Source: Pseudaminobacter soli (ex Li et al. 2025) (GTDB lineage: Bacteria > Pseudomonadota > Alphaproteobacteria > Rhizobiales > Rhizobiaceae). Taken from it: 64,000 nt of DNA. The notes below the pieces were generated by a model. The model had not been told where the DNA came from, made no database searches, and worked only from the letters and a program-made list of their open reading frames with translations. Below are positions 1 to 6,868 of this stretch, in pieces. A program made the translations under genes and the position numbers. Each line of letters begins with the position of its first letter. Position 1 is the first letter of the stretch. The stretch is taken from NCBI RefSeq assembly GCF_003012705.1, contig NZ_PXYL01000001.1, forward strand, positions 310,001 to 374,000. The letters run 5' to 3'.

Positions 1-241
1 AAAGGCTGAGCGAGACGCCAAAAAGCTCTGCAAAGGCGCGCAGATCGGTAATCGAGGGGGTCGAAAGCCCGCGCTCGACCTGGCTCAGCCAGCCTACGGA
101 GCGCCCGAGCGACAGCGCGACCTCCGAAAGGGTCAGCCCGCGCGCCTTGCGCAGCGCGCGCAGATCCCGCGCCAGAAGCGCATTTGCGCTGCCTTCTGGT
201 CGGGTATCGGGCGCTGCGTGGCGGGCTTTTTGAGCCGGCAT
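1..241 (-). CDS. XRE-family transcriptional regulator (3' part outside window)
   Basis: The gene starts at 241 with ATG behind a GGAGG ribosome-binding site (249-253) and runs off the left edge, so only about 80 residues are visible. After a short basic lead, residues 24-80 form a Cro/C1-type helix-turn-helix: a 'RDLRALRKARGLTLSEVA' helix pair and the recognition segment 'VGWLSQVERG'. Proteins of this kind in rhizobia often carry a C-terminal cupin sensor domain, but that part is not in the window. The start codon and the ribosome-binding site lie next to a cluster of inverted repeats (241-307), so autoregulation and control of the divergent nitroreductase are likely. The target and effector are unknown. 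Confidence 0.85.
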   Translation of the reverse strand, partial: MPAQKARHAAPDTRPEGSANALLARDLRALRKARGLTLSEVALSLGRSVGWLSQVERGLSTPSITDLRAFAELFGVSLSL

Positions 242-307
242 GAAAATTCCTCCGTAATTTTCACCAGATGACAGTTTCGTGAAAATTTCAAGGGGAATTT
301 CACGAAA
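241..307. promoter_or_regulatory. Operator-like inverted repeats between XRE regulator and nitroreductase
   Basis: Two perfect inverted repeats sit in the divergent intergenic region. One has arms TTTCGTGAAA (275-284) and TTTCACGAAA (298-307), with centres about two helical turns apart. The other has arms TGAAAATT (241-248) and AATTTTCA (256-263) and spans the regulator's ribosome-binding site. TGAAAATT recurs at 280-287. The arrangement fits binding of a dimeric HTH protein, most simply the adjacent XRE regulator; this is inference. Confidence 0.55.
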
Positions 308-412
308 TGAAGCTATTGCTTGCGATAGTCGGGAGGCTGGTGCAAATGCTGGGGAAACCGGGGGTGATCGGGGGGTATTCCGGTTGCGAACCGTATGGAG
401 AAGGGACAGGTC

Positions 413-1123
413 ATGCTGGCACGCGGAACCGAGCTCAACACCGACGACGTCACGCGCGTCGTCGACGAGGCGATTGAGTCGCGCCGCTCAGTGCGTGCCT
501 TCCTGCCTACGCCGGTGGACGACGAAACCATCCGCGACATCCTCGAAGTTGCCGCGCGCGCGCCTTCGGGCACTAACATGCAGCCATGGAAGGTCTACGT
601 CACCAAGGGCGAGACCAAGCAGAGCATCAGCGACGCGATCCTGAATTCGGGCATCCGCGCCGAGAAGGCGGTATGGGACGAGTACAAATACTACCCCGAC
701 CAGTTCTTCGAACCCTATCTGGCCCGGCGCCGCGCCAATGGCTTCGGCCTCTACAGCGCGCTCGGCATCGGCCGGCGCGAGGTGGAGCGCATGCGCGCCC
801 AGCACGACCGCAACTTCATCTTCTTCGATGCGCCTGTGGGCATGATCTTCACCATCGACCGCCGGCTCAACCAGGGCTCGTGGATCGACTACGGCATGTT
901 CTTGCAGAACATCATGATCGCCGCGCGGGCGAGGGGCCTGGACACCTGCCCGCAGGCGGCCTTCGCGCCCTACCACCAGCAGATCAGGCCGATCCTGAAT
1001 ATCCCCGATGAGGAAATCGTGGTGTGCGGCATGGCGCTCGGCTACGAGGACACGACCAAGCCCGAAAGCACCTTTCGGACGGACCGCGCTCCGCAGGAGG
1101 AGTGGGTTACGTTCTGGAAGTAG
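413..1123 (+). CDS. Nitroreductase family protein
   Basis: A 236-residue protein of the FMN-dependent nitroreductase family, which reduces nitro-aromatics, quinones or enoates with NAD(P)H; the physiological substrate cannot be told. The N-terminal FMN-binding signature 'ESRRSVRAF' (residues 22-30) and the segment 'APSGTNMQPWK' are intact, and the C-terminal 'GMALGYED' segment is also typical. The start at 413 is chosen because a GAAGGGACAGG site lies just upstream; an in-frame ATG at 395 has a poorer site. It is transcribed divergently from the XRE regulator and converges on ridA, with six bases between the stops. It may be the regulator's target. Confidence 0.85.
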   Translation: MLARGTELNTDDVTRVVDEAIESRRSVRAFLPTPVDDETIRDILEVAARAPSGTNMQPWKVYVTKGETKQSISDAILNSGIRAEKAVWDEYKYYPDQFFEPYLARRRANGFGLYSALGIGRREVERMRAQHDRNFIFFDAPVGMIFTIDRRLNQGSWIDYGMFLQNIMIAARARGLDTCPQAAFAPYHQQIRPILNIPDEEIVVCGMALGYEDTTKPESTFRTDRAPQEEWVTFWK

Positions 1124-1129
1124 GGCTGC

Positions 1130-1522
1130 TCAGCGCGGCTTGCCGATATAGGCGCAGCATTCGAGCTCAACCTGCGCGCCCAGCGCCAGGCCGTTTGCGC
1201 CGAATGCGGAACGCGCCGGCAGGCGGTCCGGGTCGAAATAGCTGACATAGACCTTGTTGAACTCGGTCCATTTCGACATGTCGGCCAGCATGACCGTGCA
1301 TTTGAACACGTCGGCGAAGCTGAGCCCGTTTTCCTTCAGCACCGCGCCGATGTTCTCCATCGTCTGGCGCGCTTCCGCTTCCATCCCGCCTGGAACGAGT
1401 TCCAGCGTTCCGGGGCGGTTGCCGAGCGCACCCGACAGATAAAGAACATCGCCGACGCGCACCGCCTGGCTGAAGGGCAGCCCGATTGCCTTGGCCTCAG
1501 GCGAGTTGATGAATTCCATCAT
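1130..1522 (-). CDS. RidA family protein (enamine/imine deaminase)
   Basis: A 130-residue protein of the YjgF/YER057c/UK114 family. RidA proteins hydrolyse reactive enamines and imines released by PLP enzymes and amine oxidases. The C-terminal half has the family pattern 'LPARSAFGANGLALGAQVELECCAYI' in outline, with the substrate-binding Arg in 'PARS'. It follows soxG by 33 bases on the same strand and has a strong GGAGGAGAC site, so it is probably the last gene of the sarcosine oxidase operon. That placement makes sense, because amine oxidation produces imine intermediates. The exact substrate is not known. No signal peptide, so cytosolic, unlike the second RidA at 59565-60065. Confidence 0.88.
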   Translation of the reverse strand: MMEFINSPEAKAIGLPFSQAVRVGDVLYLSGALGNRPGTLELVPGGMEAEARQTMENIGAVLKENGLSFADVFKCTVMLADMSKWTEFNKVYVSYFDPDRLPARSAFGANGLALGAQVELECCAYIGKPR

Positions 1523-1555
1523 TGTCTCCTCCGTCGTGATGGCCGCTGGCGTTAG

Positions 1556-2143
1556 CTACCGCACCTCGTAGCCCACCTCTGCCGATGCGTGGCAAAGCGC
1601 CGTCCAGAAACTGCGCGCGAAGGAGCGGAAGACATAGAGATCGAACTGCGTCGGGGCCGTGCGCTGGATCTGCGCGAAGACGTCGTGATGCACCGTCGAG
1701 CGGCCAGCGCCGACGGGGAAGGAGACTTGCGAAAAATCAATGGCGAAGAATTTCGCCAGCACCCATTCCGCTTTCGGCCCTGCGACGCGGATCGCAGTGC
1801 GGCCATGCGACAGGTCGGTAACGGTGCCGACGGAAATATCGACCGCCTTGGCAAAGGCCTCCGCCAGTCCTTCCTTCTCGTCCACCACGAGGAATTTTCC
1901 CGGCGCGAAGCCGAATGCCGCTTTGACGTCACCCGGCGCGCCGCCGCCGGCGCCGTCCGGCAATGTCACGCCGGCAACCTTCTTGATGGCTGCGATGACG
2001 GCCTTTTCCTCGCCCGGCCAAGCCGCCAGCTGGACGATCGAGCCGGGCATCGTCTCGGACAGATAAACGCCAACGCCGTTGGCAAAATTGCCGTGCGAGC
2101 CGGGCTTCCACACCGGCTTCAGCGGGGATTCCTGCTCAACCAT
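1556..2143 (-). CDS. soxG: Sarcosine oxidase gamma subunit
   Basis: A 195-residue protein resembling SoxG, the smallest-but-one subunit of heterotetrameric sarcosine oxidase, structurally related to the GcvT fold. The start at 2143 (residues MVEQESPLKP) overlaps the soxA stop by eight bases, which suggests translational coupling; an extension to 2167 is possible but lies inside soxA. It is the fourth sox gene in the order B-D-A-G, the standard order for this enzyme. The subunit stabilises the complex; no catalytic residues are assigned to it. Length and position make the call secure although the family is poorly conserved. Confidence 0.88.
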   Translation of the reverse strand: MVEQESPLKPVWKPGSHGNFANGVGVYLSETMPGSIVQLAAWPGEEKAVIAAIKKVAGVTLPDGAGGGAPGDVKAAFGFAPGKFLVVDEKEGLAEAFAKAVDISVGTVTDLSHGRTAIRVAGPKAEWVLAKFFAIDFSQVSFPVGAGRSTVHHDVFAQIQRTAPTQFDLYVFRSFARSFWTALCHASAEVGYEVR

Positions 2144-5129
2144 GCATGCGGTTCCCTTCCGGGTCATAGAAATGGTGGCTGACGATTTCGACCGGCCCGA
2201 ACCGTTTGCGCAGCGGGTCGGAGACGAAGGCGCGGGTGCCGCGGCGGCTCTTGCCGTCCTTCACCAGCGCCAACGCGATGTATTTGCCGAGCGTCGGCGA
2301 ATAGCACATGGCCGTGACATGGCCGATGGAGTCGCGCGGGCCGTCCTCGTACAACTCCTCGACGATATGCGCGCCGCCATTCACCGGACGGTTGTTGAGC
2401 GGGACGATGCCCACCAGTTGCAGCCGGCCTTCGCCGACCAGCCCCTCGCGGTCCATCATCGCCGAGCCGACGAAAGGTTTTTTCTTCGACAGCATCCAGT
2501 CCAGATGCAGGTCGCGCGCGGTGGTGCGGCCGTCGATCTCCGCGCCGGTCACATGGCCCTTCTCGATGCGCATGGTGCCGAGTGCTTCGAGGCCATAGGG
2601 CACGATGCCGAACGGCTTTCCGGCCTTCATCAGCGCTTCCCACACATGGGTGCCGTGGCCGGCACCGCAATAGACCTCGTAGGCCAGCTCGCCGGAGAAG
2701 GAGAGCCGGCAGATCATTACCGGCGCCCCGTCGATCTCGCCACGCACGATGCCCATGAAAGGCAGCGTCTCGTTGTCGGCCTTCGTGCCGGTCAGGCAGG
2801 CGGCCAGCACATCGCGAGACTTCGGGCCGGCTATCGCGGCGCCCGCCCACTGGTCGGTCACGGAGGTGAGTTGCACCTTCAGCTCCGGCCACACCACGTC
2901 GAGCAGATATTCCAGATGCTGCATCACCTTGCCGGCGTTGGCGGTGGTGGTGGTCATCAGGAAATCGTGCTGGCCGAGCCGCCAGGTCGTGCCGTCGTCG
3001 AGGACCAGACCGTCCTCGCGCAACATCAGGCCGTACCTGGCCTTTCCGACCGCAAGCGTGGAGAACATGTTGGTGTAGACGCGGTCGAGGAATTCGCCGG
3101 CATCCGGCCCCTGCACGGCGATCTTGCCGAGCGTGGAGACATCGACCAGGCCGACGCCCTCACGCACGGTCTTCGTCTCTCGCACATAGGCCTGCTCGAC
3201 CGTTTCGCCCGGCAGGGCGTAGATCATCGGCCGGTGCCAGAGGCCGGCGCCATACATGGTCGCGCCGTTCTCGAGGTGCCAGTCGTGCATCGGCGTCAGA
3301 CGGTCAGGCCTGATGTCGCCGTAGCGTTCGGCGGCCAGCGAGCCCACGGAAACGGGCGCGAAGGGCGGGCGGAAGCGCGTGGTGCCGACTTCCGGAATCT
3401 GCTTGCCGAGCGCGTCGGCCATGATGGCAAGGCCGGGCACGTTGGAGCTCTTGCCCTGGTCGGTCGCCATGCCGAGCGTGGTGTAGCGCTTCAGGTGTTC
3501 GACCGAGACGAAACCTTCCTGATGGGCAAGGCGTACGTCATCGGCCGTCACGTCGTGCTGGTGGTCGACGAAGGCTTTGCCCTTGGCCTTGATTTCCAGG
3601 ACAGGGGCCGGCTTCGGGTCGAGCCCGTCATCGTCGACTGCCGGCAGTTCGATTGCGGCGGCCGGAGCGCCTGCCGCCTTGAGTCCGGCGGCGTGACCCT
3701 CTGCGAGGGCTCCGGCGGTAGTGAAGCCGCCATTGAAACCGCCCGCGCCGACCCAGTTCTGCGTCGCCTGCGGCGGCAGGAAGGCCTGCAACTCGTCGCT
3801 CCACACCGGGTTGAGGCCGGCCTGACTGGCGAGATGGATGGTCGGCGACCAGCCGCCTGAGATCAGCAGGCAATCGGCCGGGATGTTGCGGGGATCGTCC
3901 GAAAGTACGCCGGTGCGGTCATCGAAGCGCTGCACTTTTATCCCAGTAAGCTGCTTGCCGCCTTCGGTGTCGATCACCGCGTGGCCGGTATGATGCGCGC
4001 CGCCGACCTTGCCGGCGATTTCGCGGGCCGCAGGAGATATCTTTTCGCGCAGATCGACAATCGCTGCGATCTCGCCGCCGGCCTTTTTCAGCGCCAGGGC
4101 AGCACGATAGGCACTGTCATTGTTGGTGAAGATCGCGAATTTGCGGCCCGGCAGCACGCCATACTGATTGACGTAGCGCTCGACGGCGCTGGCCAGCATC
4201 ACGCCCGGACGGTCGTTGCCGGGGAACACAAGCGGCCGCTCCAGCGCGCCTGTGGCCAGTACGACCGCGCCGGTGCGGATCGTCCATTGGCGGTGGCGCG
4301 GCTCACCCTTGGCAGGCGCCAGCTTGTGGTCGGCCACGCGCTCAAGTGCTGCCAGCGTGTTGTTGTCGTAATAGCCCCAGACCGTGGTGCGCGGCAGCAT
4401 GCGGACATTTTCGCGCGCCTTGAGTTCGCGAACCGTTTCCGCAGCCCAGTCGGCGGCAGCCATGCCGTCGATGGTCTCGTCCGACCAGTTGGCCGAGCCG
4501 CCCGGATTGGCGTCGAGATCTGCGAGGATGACGCGCACGCCCTTGTCCGCGGCCGCCTTGGCTGCCATCAGTCCGGCGGGGCCCGCGCCCACCACCAGCA
4601 CGTCACAGAAGGCGTTCATGCGCTCGTAGCGCGACGGTTCCCGCTCCGTCCCGGCGCGGCCCAGGCCCGCGGCGCGGCGAATAAAATGCTCGCAGAACAT
4701 CCAGAAGCGGGTGCCCTTCAGCGGCCCGATCACTGGTCCCATGAAGGTTTTGTAGTAGAAGCCGGCGCCCAGCAGCTTGCCGCCGAGCTGATTGATCGCG
4801 CCGACATCGTATTCCAGCGATGGGAACCGGTTCTGGCTTTCTGCGATCAGCCCGTCATAGACTTCCAGCATGGTCGCGGGAATGTTGGGCTCGCGCACGG
4901 CGCCGCTCAGCACGGTCACCAGCGCGTTCGGCTCCTCCACGCCGGCCGTCAGAACGCCGCGAGGCCGATGGTATTTGAACGAGCGGCCGAACAGCGTCAC
5001 GCCATTGGCGAGCAGCGCCGAGGCCAGCGTGTCGCCGGCGTGCCCGGTGTAGGAGTGACCGTCGAAGGTGAAGCGGATGGTGCGCAGACGGTCGATCCGT
5101 CCGCCGGATACGGCGCGGCGCGGGCTCAT
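2136..5129 (-). CDS. soxA: Sarcosine oxidase alpha subunit
   Basis: A 997-residue subunit, the usual SoxA length. It has an N-terminal ferredoxin-like segment (about 10-100), a dinucleotide-binding domain with 'VLVVGAGPAGLMAAKAAADKG' in outline (near 175-195), and a second pyridine-nucleotide region. The C-terminal 400 residues are a GcvT-type aminomethyltransferase domain that binds tetrahydrofolate. Heterotetrameric sarcosine oxidase converts sarcosine to glycine with formation of hydrogen peroxide and 5,10-methylene-THF (or formaldehyde without THF). The start at 5129 overlaps soxD by four bases (ATGA), as expected in one operon. The glyA, purU and folD genes that often accompany sox operons are not adjacent here. 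Confidence 0.95.
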   Translation of the reverse strand: MSPRRAVSGGRIDRLRTIRFTFDGHSYTGHAGDTLASALLANGVTLFGRSFKYHRPRGVLTAGVEEPNALVTVLSGAVREPNIPATMLEVYDGLIAESQNRFPSLEYDVGAINQLGGKLLGAGFYYKTFMGPVIGPLKGTRFWMFCEHFIRRAAGLGRAGTEREPSRYERMNAFCDVLVVGAGPAGLMAAKAAADKGVRVILADLDANPGGSANWSDETIDGMAAADWAAETVRELKARENVRMLPRTTVWGYYDNNTLAALERVADHKLAPAKGEPRHRQWTIRTGAVVLATGALERPLVFPGNDRPGVMLASAVERYVNQYGVLPGRKFAIFTNNDSAYRAALALKKAGGEIAAIVDLREKISPAAREIAGKVGGAHHTGHAVIDTEGGKQLTGIKVQRFDDRTGVLSDDPRNIPADCLLISGGWSPTIHLASQAGLNPVWSDELQAFLPPQATQNWVGAGGFNGGFTTAGALAEGHAAGLKAAGAPAAAIELPAVDDDGLDPKPAPVLEIKAKGKAFVDHQHDVTADDVRLAHQEGFVSVEHLKRYTTLGMATDQGKSSNVPGLAIMADALGKQIPEVGTTRFRPPFAPVSVGSLAAERYGDIRPDRLTPMHDWHLENGATMYGAGLWHRPMIYALPGETVEQAYVRETKTVREGVGLVDVSTLGKIAVQGPDAGEFLDRVYTNMFSTLAVGKARYGLMLREDGLVLDDGTTWRLGQHDFLMTTTTANAGKVMQHLEYLLDVVWPELKVQLTSVTDQWAGAAIAGPKSRDVLAACLTGTKADNETLPFMGIVRGEIDGAPVMICRLSFSGELAYEVYCGAGHGTHVWEALMKAGKPFGIVPYGLEALGTMRIEKGHVTGAEIDGRTTARDLHLDWMLSKKKPFVGSAMMDREGLVGEGRLQLVGIVPLNNRPVNGGAHIVEELYEDGPRDSIGHVTAMCYSPTLGKYIALALVKDGKSRRGTRAFVSDPLRKRFGPVEIVSHHFYDPEGNRMHG

Positions 5130-5428
5130 GCCTCGGCTCCCGTCTTGCGATGGCCGTCCGACTTGCGGTGCCCTGCATCGCGCGCAAAGCCGACGCTGGA
5201 GATCACATGCGTCAGCGTGTTGCGCGTGACTTTGAGGTGAGCGCGGCAGCCGCCCGAGTGCTGCCAGATTTCATGATGCTCGCCGCGCGGGTTCAGCCGG
5301 TCGTAGACATAGGCGTTCCATGCCTCCTGGTCGGTCGAGGCAGGATCGGGGCGCGTGCGATTGCCGTCGCCCTGATAGCTGTATTCGGAGACGTCGCGCG
5401 GGCCGCAATAGGGGCAGGTGATCAGCAT
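5126..5428 (-). CDS. soxD: Sarcosine oxidase delta subunit
   Basis: A 100-residue SoxD. The N-terminus 'MLITCPYCGPRDVSEYSY' has the CPYC pair; with later Cys and His residues ('HSGGCR') this makes the single zinc site known in this subunit. It lies 12 bases after soxB and overlaps soxA by four bases. The subunit has a structural role in the heterotetramer. The 'HPPHRKSDGHR'-like C-terminal tail is basic and variable, as in other SoxD proteins. The call is secure from size, motif and order. Confidence 0.95.
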   Translation of the reverse strand: MLITCPYCGPRDVSEYSYQGDGNRTRPDPASTDQEAWNAYVYDRLNPRGEHHEIWQHSGGCRAHLKVTRNTLTHVISSVGFARDAGHRKSDGHRKTGAEA

Positions 5429-5440
5429 CGGTGTATCCGC

Positions 5441-6700
5441 TCAGTGCAGGCGAGGGGTCGAGCCCTGGCCCTTGTCGTCGATGATGGCGCCGCGGTGGAA
5501 GCGGTCGAGCGTGAAGGGCGCGTTGATCGGGTGCGGCTCGTCCTTGGCTATGGTGTAGGCAAAGCACCAGCCGGAGGCCGGCGTTGCCTTGAAGCCGCCG
5601 TAGCACCAGCCGCAGTTCAGATACATGCCGGGCAGGGGGCCGGTGGTGATGATCGGCGAGCCGTCCATGGACATGTCGCAGACGCCGCCCCAGGAGCGCA
5701 GCACGCGCACGCGGGCTAGGCTGGGGAAGAGCGCCAGCATCTCGCTGTTCACTTCCTCGACGATCGGCAGATTGCCGCGCTGGGCGTAGCTGTTGTAGCC
5801 GTCGAGGTCGCCGCCATAGATCAGGCCGCCCTTATCGGACTGGCCGACATAGAAGTGGCCCATACCGAAAGTCACCACTGTATCCAGGAACGGCTTTAGC
5901 GACTCCGACACGAAGGCCTGCAGCACGTGGCTTTCGATCGGCAATTTGTCGATGCCGGCCATGTTCATGACATGCCCGGTGGAGCCGGCAACGGCCACCG
6001 CGACCTTGTTGGCGCGGATTTCGCCGCGCGTGGTGGTGACGCCGACCACGCGGTCGCCATCCTTGATGAAGCCGGTGACTTCGCAATTCTCCAGAATGTC
6101 GACGCCGCGCCTGTCGGCGCCGCGCGCGTAGCCCCAAGCCACAGCATCGTGGCGGGCGGTGCCGGCGCGCCACTGCATCAGACCGCCTATGATCGGGAAG
6201 CGGGCCGAGCCGGACGCGTCGATGCCGGGCATCAGCCACTCGATCTCAGCCGGCGTCATCAAGACGGAGTCGGCGCCCGAATGGATGATGGCGTTGCCGC
6301 GGCGGGCATAGTCGTCAAGCTGGGCAGGCGTGTGCGCCAGATTCAGCACGCCGCGCTGCGAGAACATGACGTTGTAATTGAGATCGTGGGAAAGGTTCTC
6401 CCACATCTTCATCGAATGTTCGTAGAGGTGGATGTTTTCCGGTAGCAGGTAGTTGGAGCGCACGGCGGTGGTGTTGCGCCCGACATTGCCCGACCCGAGA
6501 TAGCCCTTCTCAAGTACGGCGACATTGGTGATGCCGTGTTCCTTGGCGAGATAGTAGGCCGTCGAGAGCCCATGCCCGCCGCCGCCGATCACGATCACGT
6601 CGTAGGAAGGTTTTGGGTCCGGCTTGCGCCAGGCAGGCTTCCAGTCGCGGTTTCCAGAGAACGCGTTCCTCAGAAGCGAGAAGACCGAATATTCCGCCAT
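5441..6700 (-). CDS. soxB: Sarcosine oxidase beta subunit
   Basis: A 419-residue FAD/FMN flavoprotein subunit of the DAO superfamily, the first gene of the operon. Residues 33-60 carry the dinucleotide-binding motif 'VIVIGGGGHGLSTAYYLA', followed by 'NVGRNTTAVRSNY', the region characteristic of SoxB. The C-terminal 'CGWCYGGFKATPASG' is also typical of the family. The subunit oxidises sarcosine; the imine then goes to the GcvT-like domain of SoxA. The upstream 168-base gap to the divergent channel gene must hold the operon promoter; I see no clear operator in it. A GbdR-like regulator lies at 13743-14783 and is a candidate controller, by analogy with Pseudomonas. Confidence 0.95.
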   Translation of the reverse strand: MAEYSVFSLLRNAFSGNRDWKPAWRKPDPKPSYDVIVIGGGGHGLSTAYYLAKEHGITNVAVLEKGYLGSGNVGRNTTAVRSNYLLPENIHLYEHSMKMWENLSHDLNYNVMFSQRGVLNLAHTPAQLDDYARRGNAIIHSGADSVLMTPAEIEWLMPGIDASGSARFPIIGGLMQWRAGTARHDAVAWGYARGADRRGVDILENCEVTGFIKDGDRVVGVTTTRGEIRANKVAVAVAGSTGHVMNMAGIDKLPIESHVLQAFVSESLKPFLDTVVTFGMGHFYVGQSDKGGLIYGGDLDGYNSYAQRGNLPIVEEVNSEMLALFPSLARVRVLRSWGGVCDMSMDGSPIITTGPLPGMYLNCGWCYGGFKATPASGWCFAYTIAKDEPHPINAPFTLDRFHRGAIIDDKGQGSTPRLH

Positions 6701-6868
6701 TATTCCATGCCATCCGGTTTGGTGGATGACGCAACCTATCGCGCGGGCGCCTCGGCCAGCGCGAGGAAAGCGCCATTACCTTTCGTATGGCCGACTTCGC
6801 GGGCGATCAAGCAGCTTGCCCCGTTGTCCCGCCGTCTTTATCACTGTCCTTCGTTCGGAAACCGGTAG

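Noticed and set aside
2079-3860. A long plus-strand open frame (593 codons) inside soxA
   Set aside because: It is antisense to a secure gene and its translation is Arg/Ala/His-rich without domains; such frames are common opposite high-GC genes. The same applies to long antisense frames at 3981-5240, 10135-12348, 38570-41215, 41212-42924 and 60476-62170.
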